Source: Saccharomycopsis crataegensis
Taxonomy: Eukaryota > Ascomycota > Saccharomycetes > Ascoideales > Saccharomycopsidaceae
Reading direction: 5' to 3'
NCBI RefSeq assembly: GCF_037102585.1
Contig: NW_027043829.1
Span: 2,542,001-2,606,000, forward strand
Length of the DNA stretch: 64,000 nt
The notes under the pieces were generated by a model. It saw only the letters and a program-made list of their open reading frames with translations. It was not told where the DNA came from and searched no databases. This document shows positions 9,885 through 18,485 of the stretch, piece after piece. Position 1 is the stretch's first letter; the number at the start of each line of letters is the position of its first letter. The translations under genes were made by a program, and so were the position numbers.

Positions 9885-10299
9885 ATTGAAAAATTTGAAG
9901 ATATTGTGTCTATTGGGCTTAAGGCAAAAAAAAAGAAAAAAATAAAAATAAATATTCCTTCTTCTCCTTGTAAGTGATACCTAAAAGTATTTATATTAGG
10001 ATCCATGCATGCCAAAACTCCAGATTTCAGTATGCGTGCGCGTAACTGATGGTCCCTTGAAAAAACGACGGCAACAAAGAAAAAATTTTTGGTACTGATG
10101 GATGGATTCATTGAACAAAGATCACTGAAGTAAGGCATTTCTTTTGATACCTGCAGTGTTTTTGGTTGTTAGTTTGGTTTAAAAAAATTAGGATTTTGAG
10201 CTTTCCAAGGGTTTCATATCTTTTAAGGTTTCGTTTTTGTTTAGTATTCCGGGGGAATTTTTGAGTATACCAATTTTCTTGAAGTTGCGTTAGTGGATC
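9885..10299. other. Divergent intergenic region, membrane protein/POP4
   Basis: About 415 bases between two divergent starts, with A-rich runs near 9930-9950. It presumably holds both promoters. Nothing else was recognised. Confidence 0.5.
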
Positions 10300-11490
10300 A
10301 TGGAAAGACAATTATTAGCAAGATCAAGATTCTTCAATAGTTCTGTGGATCTAGATGAACTACTACAAGCCCGGTACTCGAGATCTGGATCTCAGAAAAG
10401 TTATATGGTGCTTAAGCCAACAGGATCGGGGTTTGAAGAATCTGAAAAATCGCTACTACACGGTCTTGAATCCCAAGAAAATGTTGATAACGACGGTGGC
10501 AAATCAAAGAGGCTTAAAAACATCCCTAGCAATAAGGTTGGGAGACTAGATCCAAACGTTGATTGGGAAAAAAGGGTGAATAAATATAACAAGACAAAGG
10601 CTAAAAAATTAAAAAAGATTGCAAAGACTGAGAAAAAGCAGAGTAAACATATTGACTCAAAACGTATACCCAAAGACGTAATAAGAAGATTTGACTCGAT
10701 AAATGACAAAAAGAATAAGAAGACCACAAGATTGGTATTCCGCAGTTACGTTAAGGACACTATTTCAAACCAGCGAAAAGCTATTTCCAAACTAAACAAC
10801 TGTCATGAGCAGCTTACTAGTAACCAAGAAATCAAGGAAGCTATGGATAAATGGATCAAGGTGTTTGGTATCCCGCAATATGACGACTATACATCGCTCA
10901 ACGAACTTTGGACCGGTTACATTCAAGACTTGCTTTTTCCGAACCCAAAAGCACCTTTAGCTGCACAACAAATACTTCCAAAACTTTCATCGGCAGAACT
11001 CATAGGGGCCATAGTTAGAGTGACGGACTCCAAAGAAGTTGGATTGAAGAATCTCCTTGGGATCGTGTTGTATGAATACAAAAATTTTTTTGTGATTTTG
11101 GTGCCCAATGGATTGAAGGTGGGGGATAATGTTTCTATTGGCCAACAAAACGAATTATTGACGAAATATCAAACCGGTGAGTTTATTTCAGAGGATGGGA
11201 AAACCTCTCTATTTACAAATAAGGAGCTAGTGGGTGGGATCAAAATGATTGAGAAAAAGACATGTATTTTTAAGATCATTGTTCCATTTAAGGATAAAGT
11301 GGTGTCCAAAAATGAAAGCGTGTCGAGCAATGAGGGCGATAGTGAGTTGAAAATGTCAAAGGATTATAATTTGCTCGAGTTCTTGATTATCGGGCCTAGG
11401 TTTAACTTCAAATCGGTGGATAGATCTAATAAGAAATTGAAGGGGAGAAATGCTGATGATCTTGTCGATCTCTTGGGTGCAAAAAATTAA
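10300..11490 (+). CDS. POP4: RNase P / RNase MRP subunit Pop4 (Rpp29)
   Basis: Pop4 is the Rpp29-type protein shared by nuclear RNase P (tRNA 5' processing) and RNase MRP (rRNA processing). The N-terminal half is basic and lysine-rich. The C-terminal half is the Rpp29 Sm-like barrel: the block SSAELIGAIVRVTDSKEVGL, then NLLGIVLYEYKNFFVILVP, GGIKMIEKKTCIFKIIVP and a final FLIIGPRFNFKSVDRSNKKLK. The last piece corresponds to the family ending with G..F..R..ERS.KK.K. It has 396 residues, against 279 in Saccharomyces; the extra length is in the N-terminus and in a polar insertion near residues 345-358. The start at 10300 is the first ATG. STE7 is convergent downstream. Confidence 0.92.
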   Translation: MERQLLARSRFFNSSVDLDELLQARYSRSGSQKSYMVLKPTGSGFEESEKSLLHGLESQENVDNDGGKSKRLKNIPSNKVGRLDPNVDWEKRVNKYNKTKAKKLKKIAKTEKKQSKHIDSKRIPKDVIRRFDSINDKKNKKTTRLVFRSYVKDTISNQRKAISKLNNCHEQLTSNQEIKEAMDKWIKVFGIPQYDDYTSLNELWTGYIQDLLFPNPKAPLAAQQILPKLSSAELIGAIVRVTDSKEVGLKNLLGIVLYEYKNFFVILVPNGLKVGDNVSIGQQNELLTKYQTGEFISEDGKTSLFTNKELVGGIKMIEKKTCIFKIIVPFKDKVVSKNESVSSNEGDSELKMSKDYNLLEFLIIGPRFNFKSVDRSNKKLKGRNADDLVDLLGAKN

Positions 11491-12064
11491 GCGATAAAAG
11501 AATTTATGAATGTACCATGATATGCTTTGAATTTGGGAAAATGGATACTGAAACTAAATACCTGCTACTTGACACTTAAACGCAACCATCAGATTCACTA
11601 TTTCTGTGAAATGGCTTGTAACAGCATAAGTTCTAATAAATATCAAATGCTATAGAATTCATAAAAAAAAACTCTACTTTGTAAAAGAGGGAAGAAGAGA
11701 AACAATAAATGAGAAACCAGAAGAAAAATTAACGATATCACCAAGGAAATGAAAGAGTTTTCGTAAGAAAGGGTTATGCAAAGCTCAAGAAATCACCAGT
11801 TTTCTTAATTAATTTTTAGATGCAATGTTTGGTTGTTTTTTTTTTTTTTTTTTCTTTTCTCGGAGCTTATAACGATGACAAGGATGCAATGTTCACCATT
11901 TATCATTTGTTTCTATCTTCCAGTGAAAACCCATATCTATTAGATTGTATATATGTCCTATCGCAACCACGAATGTAATAAAAAAAATAAAAATGAACAG
12001 CAAACTAAGGATGAACGGCATTTGCGTAAAACAATCAAAATTCCCAGTAGAGCTACCCCAGATT
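11491..12064. other. Convergent intergenic region, POP4/STE7
   Basis: About 570 bases of 3' flanks with a long T run at about 11837-11853. No gene seen. Confidence 0.5.
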
Positions 12065-13564
12065 TCAGTTTTTCTTCATCTTCTTAACGTTTTTACACCA
12101 CTCCTTGATATCAGACTTCAAGTCCTTACTTCCTTCAGGGGTAATATCTTTCTTGTATACCAAAATGAAAATATCTTTCAACAATTCAGTAGGAGAGGGA
12201 CGCTGCGATTCTTCTTTAATAAGGCACTCGTCCACAAAGTTGGAAAACCTTTCAGAGAATGGGTAATATGGTTTGCTTTTTCTCATTGATATTTCATTGG
12301 ATTCGCTATTAGCAGCTAAGGCACTTGAACATGAATTTCCATTCATATCTTGTTGAGATGGGTACAACCGACGTTCAGGAATAGATTTTGGATCGATGTT
12401 ATTGGCTGCGAAATATTTTTCATTGAAGTCACGCAAGCTTGGAGGTGGTTCATTAACAATACGTTGTAATAAATCAAGGATACCAGCTGGGGCAATGTTT
12501 TCATTATCACCAAAAGGGAAAAAACCAGTGGCCAACTCGACCAACATCAATCCTAAAGACCAAATATCTCCCTTGATTGTGTATTTAGCTCCGAGAATTC
12601 TCTCTGGTGACATGTAAGTGGATGTCCCAACAAAAGTGTCGGCGACAGAACCAATTAATTCACGAGACACCCCGAAATCACAAAGTTTCAAAGTACCCTT
12701 AGAATTGAGTAGGACGTTTGAAGGTTTGATATCTCTGTGAATAATCTTATGCTGTGTATAAAGATACTTGAGACCATTGAGAACAGAATAGGCCACATGA
12801 TTGATGAAGAATTCTGGAAATGGTCCACTGATCTTTAATACCTTATCGAGAGACCCAATATCCATATATTCCATGCATATGATGACATTTCCTTCCTGAA
12901 GAAACGAGCCATAGAATTCAATGATATATTTTGATTTACACTCATTCATGATCTTGAGTTCTCGGGCGATCTGCCGCTTGACATCTTGGTTATTTTCGAT
13001 GTGGATAGTCTTCTTGGCCATGGTCTTTTTTGACGGTGTGTGAATAACTTTAAGAACAGAACCTGAGTTACCTGCACCCAAATCCTCGAGCCTGAGCAAA
13101 TCACTTTCCTTGAAATCGTTCAAACAGAAGCCATCATTACCAGCAAGGCTGCCATCGGGAGTTATTGAAGAAGTGGTTATCTTCGTGGTTATTATTTGTG
13201 GTTTGGTGGCGCCAGTGTATTCGGAGTCCTGCTTCAAATCAAGTTTATTCATAGCCGCTTCCAAAGTAGTTGATGTAACTGTATCTATTGGGGTACTAGA
13301 AGTGGTGACTTGTTGGATAGATTTTCTCTTGTGATTGGAAATTGGAATTGCTAGAGATAGACCATCTTTCGAAGGGCCGCTATTGTCATTACCCCCTAAA
13401 CTCAATCCTCTGAGATTCTTTCTTTTAAGGGTCTTTACCAGTAGATGTCCTGTTTGCGACACATTATTATGATTATTTATGGTAGAGCTATCAGTTGAAA
13501 GGTTGAGGGTGGGTAAGTTTTTTCTTCCAGGGTTATTTCTAAGAGACTTTGTCTGGAAGCTCAT
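12065..13564 (-). CDS. STE7: MAP kinase kinase Ste7 (pheromone/filamentation)
   Basis: Ste7 phosphorylates the Fus3/Kss1 class of MAP kinases. The catalytic domain (from about residue 160) has the glycine loop GAGNSGSV, the lysine in MAKKTI, HRDIKPSNVLL, CDFGVS and the activation segment SVADTFVGTSTYMSPER. The stretch GILDLLQRIVNEP downstream is characteristic of Ste7 rather than Pbs2 or Mkk1/2. The N-terminus carries LKRKNLRGLSLGG (near residue 45), which resembles the Ste7 MAPK-docking site: basic residues followed by L-x-L. A second similar patch, GRKNLPTLNL, lies near residue 13. I take the ATG at 13564 as the start; the frame extends nine codons upstream but without ATG. Length is 499 residues, close to 515 in Saccharomyces. 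The gene is divergent from ARG7. Confidence 0.94.
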   Translation of the reverse strand: MSFQTKSLRNNPGRKNLPTLNLSTDSSTINNHNNVSQTGHLLVKTLKRKNLRGLSLGGNDNSGPSKDGLSLAIPISNHKRKSIQQVTTSSTPIDTVTSTTLEAAMNKLDLKQDSEYTGATKPQIITTKITTSSITPDGSLAGNDGFCLNDFKESDLLRLEDLGAGNSGSVLKVIHTPSKKTMAKKTIHIENNQDVKRQIARELKIMNECKSKYIIEFYGSFLQEGNVIICMEYMDIGSLDKVLKISGPFPEFFINHVAYSVLNGLKYLYTQHKIIHRDIKPSNVLLNSKGTLKLCDFGVSRELIGSVADTFVGTSTYMSPERILGAKYTIKGDIWSLGLMLVELATGFFPFGDNENIAPAGILDLLQRIVNEPPPSLRDFNEKYFAANNIDPKSIPERRLYPSQQDMNGNSCSSALAANSESNEISMRKSKPYYPFSERFSNFVDECLIKEESQRPSPTELLKDIFILVYKKDITPEGSKDLKSDIKEWCKNVKKMKKN

Positions 13565-14028
13565 TATTATATGGATGATGAAGGCCAACAAAAAATAATG
13601 TCAGAGAAGAATTGAAGGTAAAGATAACGCAATTAGAGGCTGTAAGTGGGAAATGAATGGATACCCAAAAGTTCTAAAACGAAACAACGTCCTCGAGGAA
13701 TTATGGAAGGCTATAAGAAGTTGCAAATAGACAATAATTTCTGCACCGCTGTTCTTCATTTCACCCAAAAATAGATCCCAATTTTTGTCGGTAGCGGTGT
13801 TACCCTGCGGAGACATTCTAGTAACATACGGCCAGGATTGGGGTTTCTGGCGATTTCTCGGTGGAATGTTCAGGGATCATCTGGGATAATCATCACGAGA
13901 ATCCCAGTCCTGTTTATTCATATCACTGCGATAACTTTGATAATCACAGAAGCGTCCCGTATTGACTTCTTCACTTTAACAAAGACCCATGACATTGGTC
14001 CCTTGGTATATCGGGTGTAGCACCCCTG
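13565..14028. other. Divergent intergenic region, STE7/ARG7
   Basis: About 460 bases. I looked for pheromone response elements (TGAAACA) and saw no clear one. A TGACTC at 14030-14035 overlaps the upstream ARG7 ATG and is listed separately. Confidence 0.45.
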
Positions 14029-15405
14029 ATGACTCTTCTTCTTTTATATAAATTCACTGCGAGATATTTCAGCTCGAACAGCACCATAAGAAGGACCAGT
14101 AGACTAGTAGCCATGAAATCCTGTATCAAGCACTTCATCCGTTACAATTCCACTTCTTCAAAGTGGACTAGATTCGTGCCTACCACTGGTACCTATCCTG
14201 AGGGCTTCAAGGTTGCCTCGATTCATTGTGGGATAAAAAAGAATAATAGCCAAGATTTGGCTTTGCTTGTTTCTGAAAAACCAGCAAATGCTGCTGCCGT
14301 CTTCACTACTAATCAGTTTCAAGCTGCTCCTGTTCATATCTCTAGAAAGAACTTGCAAGTTAGTGAGGGAAAGATCCAAGCAGTGATCATCAATTCCGGA
14401 TGTGCTAATGCCATCACTGGAGAACAGGGTCTTAAGGACGCCCAAACAATGACAGACGAGGTCGATTCTATCCTCGGCAACAATAAAGCCAGCACTCTTG
14501 TAATGTCAACTGGGGTGATTGGTCAATTGCTCCCAATTGACAAGATCACTGCCGGTATCAAAAAGATCTTTGGTGAGCTAGATGCTTCTCATGACTCCTG
14601 GTTACGTTATGCCAAAGGTATCATGACCACTGATACTTTCCCTAAACTTGTTTCAAGAAAATTCACCATTGGTGGCAAGTCTTATTCTGTGGCAGGTGTT
14701 TCCAAAGGTGCTGGGATGATTTCTCCAAACATGGCTACCTTATTGGGGGCAATTGTCACTGATGCTCCAGTTTCTTCTAGTGCTCTCAAATCAATTCTTC
14801 AATATTCTGTCAACAGATCATACAATTGTGTTTCTGTCGATGGTGATATGTCAACTAACGACACCATTGCTGCGCTTGCCAATGGTGAAGGTGCTCCAAT
14901 TACTGAAGAGTCTCCAGAATTCGAAGTTATCAAACAAGAATTTTCTGAGGTGGCCAAAGACCTTGCCAAACTTTTGGTGAGAGATGGTGAAGGTGCAACA
15001 AAGTTTGTAACCTTGAATGTTAACAACTGTACATCTTATGAAATGGCGCACAAGATTGCTGCAACTATCTCGAACTCTCCTTTGGTGAAAACTGCTTTAT
15101 TTGGTAAAGACGCTAACTGGGGTAGAATCTTGGCTGCCATTGGCTACACTGACTTTGGCGCGCCAACCAAGCTCGATCTAACCAAGATTTCTCTTTCATT
15201 TGTTCCAACTGACGGTTCAGAAACTTTAAAGTTACTCGTTAATGGTGAACCTCAACTAGTCAATGAAGAAAGAGCTTCAGAAATCTTGGAAGCCGAGGAC
15301 TTGGAAATTGTGGTAGACATTGGATTGGGTAACGAAAGCTGTCAATATTGGACTTGTGACTTGTCTCATGACTACGTCACTATCAACGGTGATTACAGAT
15401 CTTAA
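14029..15405 (+). CDS. ARG7: Mitochondrial ornithine acetyltransferase (ArgJ family)
   Basis: The ArgJ enzyme regenerates acetylglutamate by moving acetyl from N-acetylornithine to glutamate in the mitochondrial arginine pathway. The self-cleavage site is visible as MATLLGA, where the threonine becomes the nucleophile of the beta chain. Other conserved blocks are AAVFTTN, NSGCANA, MSTGVIGQ, SVDGDMSTND, RDGEGATKFV, KTALFGKDANWGRI and the C-terminal WTCDLSHDYVTINGDYRS, which is nearly identical to Saccharomyces Arg7 (Ecm42). The frame allows 458 residues from 14029. A second ATG at 14113 gives 430 and fits the family N-terminus (441 in Saccharomyces) better. Both versions begin with a basic, Ser-rich mitochondrial presequence. 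A Gcn4-like TGACTC lies at the first ATG. Confidence 0.96.
   Translation: MTLLLLYKFTARYFSSNSTIRRTSRLVAMKSCIKHFIRYNSTSSKWTRFVPTTGTYPEGFKVASIHCGIKKNNSQDLALLVSEKPANAAAVFTTNQFQAAPVHISRKNLQVSEGKIQAVIINSGCANAITGEQGLKDAQTMTDEVDSILGNNKASTLVMSTGVIGQLLPIDKITAGIKKIFGELDASHDSWLRYAKGIMTTDTFPKLVSRKFTIGGKSYSVAGVSKGAGMISPNMATLLGAIVTDAPVSSSALKSILQYSVNRSYNCVSVDGDMSTNDTIAALANGEGAPITEESPEFEVIKQEFSEVAKDLAKLLVRDGEGATKFVTLNVNNCTSYEMAHKIAATISNSPLVKTALFGKDANWGRILAAIGYTDFGAPTKLDLTKISLSFVPTDGSETLKLLVNGEPQLVNEERASEILEAEDLEIVVDIGLGNESCQYWTCDLSHDYVTINGDYRS
14030..14035 (+). promoter_or_regulatory. Gcn4-like TGACTC at ARG7
   Basis: TGACTC, the core of the Gcn4 site that controls arginine genes in yeasts, overlaps the first possible ATG of ARG7. 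It would sit 83 bases upstream if translation starts at 14113. This is motif evidence only. Confidence 0.3.
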
Positions 15406-15655
15406 ACTCCTGTTTTGTACAAACAATTAATATAGTAAACAAATGTGCTTAGTTTCAATATCTTGTAGTTTTCAATATTCATGTTAATTATATAATCATG
15501 CTGTGAGAGAGATAGAGAGAGCGGTCTTTTTTGTGGTTCCTTTAGTACTTTTTGTGCACTCATCATCATCATAAAACAGCCAAAGATCCGAAACGATGTA
15601 CAAATCAAATCGATCTCATGGATAAATCATATCTTCATATTCTGAGAGATTTGAA

Positions 15656-16895
15656 ATGGTATGTGCAATATAATCTACATTTATAACATTCCTGGTTGAA
15701 ATTTCTATCCTCCCCATTGAGATACTAACAAACTCGCGTTAGCACGGTGTTAAACGCCAAAAGTATGATGCTGAGTTGAGAAAACGAAAGTTGGCAAAGG
15801 ATGTAGCAAAAATTGAAAATTACAGAGGCTTGACAAATCAGTTTTTCATAAAGGTAAGTATTTATTGATTCTGTTTCAGTTTTCAAGGTTTATATTTAAT
15901 GGCAAAGTCTCAAACCAACCTTACTAATACTATGCTAGCGCGATTCCAACGACCATAGCCTTGAAACTTTCAAACTCACTTCCACCATACTCAATATCAA
16001 TCCTGAATTTTATACAGTATGGAACTATCGTCGTGAAATACTTTTGGGGACTCTCATTCCAAATAGCCAATCTGTGAACGATCTCTTTGACACTGAATTG
16101 AATTTCACAATGGCACAACTTAAAAAAGTTCCCAAATGTTATTGGGTCTGGACCCATCGTCAGTGGTGTTTAGAAACCAATCCTTATTCCAATTTTACCA
16201 AGGAGATTTTTATCGTAAACAAGCTTCTTGAGCTTGATTCTCGTAATTTTCATGGTTGGCATTATAGACGGTATGTGATTGGGCTACTAGAAAAACAGAC
16301 TGGTAAATCACAATCATTGAAGGAGTTCCAATATACCACAAAGCTAATCAACAAAAATTTTTCAAATTATTCAGCGTTGCACAACAGAACCAAGCTTATT
16401 GAAAAGATTTTCCTGGAAAAAACTACCATCGAAGCTGATAACGAAGAAGACCAAAAAAATTTGGAATTGTTCCGGACAAAGAAGCATTTCTTGGAGAAAG
16501 AAATTAATTATTTCAAAAACGCCATTTATACCGATCCTGACGATCAATCAGTCTGGCTTTATTTGAATTGGCTACTCACCTCCGATTTTTTCAGTCTGGG
16601 TATTGATGCTAAAGAATTTGTGGACCTTCTTGTTTTACAAATTAATGAGATCGATGAGCTTAACGAACTTGAAAAAGAAGATAATAATGGAATTGACAAT
16701 AAATGGTGCTTGAAAGTGAAATCCTCCATTGAATTAGCATTGGTGAACAAATTCAGTATAGAGAAAATGGTAAATAATGAAGGTCAAGAAATTACTTTGA
16801 AAGAAGATATTCTTAAAGCAATTGAGTTATTGAAAATTGCCGACCCAAAAAGAATCAACAGGTACATTGAGATTCAAAAGAATATTGGTTTATAG
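15656..16895 (+). CDS. BET4: Rab geranylgeranyltransferase alpha subunit, three exons
   Basis: Bet4 with Bet2 attaches geranylgeranyl groups to Rab GTPases. I model three coding exons. Exon 1 (15656-15658) is only ATG. Intron 1 (15659-15742) runs from GTATGT to TTAG with branch point TACTAAC. Exon 2 (15743-15853) encodes HGVKRQKYDAE onward. Intron 2 (15854-15938) runs from GTAAGT to CTAG with TACTAAT. Exon 3 is 15939-16895. The spliced start MHGVKRQK matches Saccharomyces MHGIKRKK. Prenyltransferase alpha repeats follow: NPEFYTVWNYRREIL, CYWVWTHRQWCL, NFHGWHYRRYV, NYSALHNRTKL and QSVWLYLNWL. The predicted length is 356 residues, against 327 in Saccharomyces. Start and junctions are inferred from protein match and splice signals, without transcript data. 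Confidence 0.9.
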
Positions 16896-17242
16896 AATAT
16901 GCTGCATAAATTTGAAAATTTTATTATCAACTTTTTCTTGTTCTTGAGTTGTAAAATCCTTGTATATCCAATTTTTATGATTTTTTATCCACAAAATTAG
17001 GAAGTGAGAAACTCTATCAGTGCAACTAAGCATGGTCCCAACAATTACGAATCAATCAAGTGACTTTGAAGTTTCTCGAATAAGGATTATTGGCGAAGAA
17101 TAGAAAAAAATAGAAGATATAATATTAAGTCGCAGACGCTTTAATGAACTTTATCAATTAAAAAAAATTAATATATTGTATTTAGCATATTCCATAATTA
17201 GTTAACAATAAATGTAACTTAGTTGAGGTAAGAACAAAAAAA
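16896..17242. other. Intergenic region, BET4/tRNA-Ile
   Basis: About 350 bases of AT-rich DNA holding the 3' flanks of BET4 and of the convergent tRNA gene. No gene seen. Confidence 0.5.
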
Positions 17243-17336
17243 TGGTCCCTGGCGGGATCGAACCGCCGATCTTGGCGTAACAATGCTTTGCAAGCTGTTA
17301 TTAGCACCACGCCTTAACCAACTGGGCCAAGGGACC
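17243..17336 (-). tRNA. tRNA-Ile(AAU) with a 20-nt intron
   Basis: The minus strand has acceptor GGTCCCT/AGGGACC with discriminator A, the D-arm GCCCAGTTGGTTAAGGC typical of tRNA-Ile, anticodon stem TGGTG/CGCCA with loop CTAATAA (anticodon AAT), and T-arm GGCGG-TTCGATC-CCGCC. A 20-nt intron (17279-17298) sits one base after the anticodon. It includes TTGTT, which can pair with the anticodon-loop AATAA using one G-U pair. Saccharomyces tRNA-Ile(AAU) has no intron as far as I know. Confidence 0.92.
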
Positions 17337-17900
17337 TCGTTGAAATCTTCCCTGTAATAAGAGAGGCAGCTCTTTTCTTTTCATAAAGTTACCCGGCCTC
17401 AAATTCATTTATTTATGTTTTGCAACATTTTCAATCATTATTTCACCATTATATCTTTTTTTTCCCAAAGATGTTATTAATAATTATTTATATAGACCTT
17501 ATAGTTGTAGCAATATTTCTGAATTTTATTTTTATTGTTTATTTTTACCATTTATTGGCCCTAATTACGTTCATTCTTTGTAGCGATACTCTGGAAAGCC
17601 AAATGACTTTGTTATTTCTGAATAAAACTATAAATTTCTTGTTCAAATAATCCCCATCTTTTTTACAGGTCTTGAAAGATACCAATATTGCTGTATGTTC
17701 TCACGCTATTTATCAATGATTGCATAGTATCTGTATTATTGATAATATCTTATTCGATATCCTAAAAGGTTAAGCATGCCCATTTTTTCAAGATGTCCTT
17801 AGTATTTTCAGTGGAAACTACATATTTCATTAATGTAGATATTATACAATTCATGGTTATAAATTGCTACTAGAAAAATCATATCATATTCTAAAATGGC
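17337..17900. other. AT-rich gene-free region
   Basis: Upstream flank of tRNA-Ile and left flank of the transposase remnant. A 76-codon frame at 17420-17650 encodes only a low-complexity Ile/Phe/Leu-rich peptide and is not believed. Confidence 0.4.
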
Positions 17901-17904
17901 AAGA

Positions 17905-18390
17905 CTTAATAATTTGATGCTTGTTTTTCAGTTACTGGTATGTTTTGACAGTGATGAGGTATTCACCTTAGATACTTATTCCTATTTGAAACATTGATAT
18001 CAATTTCTGGGATATTCTTTAGATGTTGGGTTCAGCTTTGTGGGTTTTAAGTACGCATGAGGAATCATACGCTTTAATGTACCATTCATTACAGAATATG
18101 AGGAATAACGGTGACTTAGACATAATTAGTACCAAGTAGAGCAAATGTTCCTGCTATCCAGAATAAATTCAAGGGATTGCTTTAAGAAGAAAGGAGGAAA
18201 TAAATACACACATCCCTCACTTCTTGTATGATGCGATATGCACAATCTTCAACTAAGGCATAAAATAAATATGATTACACTTGCTACTCACTCTAACGAT
18301 TTTCTAAAAACTAATCTGATCTATCTTATAATCACCAGTAACTTGGACACATTGAACAAAAATGGTGGGATGTTTTACAGAGTTAATATT
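17905..18390 (+). pseudogene. Decayed transposase remnant, probably Mutator-like (MULE)
   Basis: Several short plus-strand translations, in different frames but in family order, resemble a MULE transposase. These are DEVFTLDTYSYLKH (17952-17993; compare D.TY.TN of the first catalytic region), GYSLDVGFSFVGFKYA (18010-18056), STHEESYALMYHSLQ (about 18053-18097), PSRANVPAIQNKF (18132-18170; compare TDR..A..AI...F) and IEQKWWDVLQS (about 18352-18384). Frames change between pieces and stops lie within them, so the gene is not functional. I cannot see terminal inverted repeats. The call rests on motif spacing alone and could be wrong. Confidence 0.35.
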
Positions 18391-18485
18391 TGCATCTTTT
18401 TACAGTTATATCTCCTCTTAAAAAAGTAAACAAACAAATCTCATTGCATTGGTAAGCTATAGAAAAATAAATAAATAAAGATAAT

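Noticed and set aside
17420-17650. 76-codon hydrophobic frame downstream of tRNA-Ile
   Set aside because: The Ile/Phe/Leu-only composition is expected from AT-rich DNA and has no family features.
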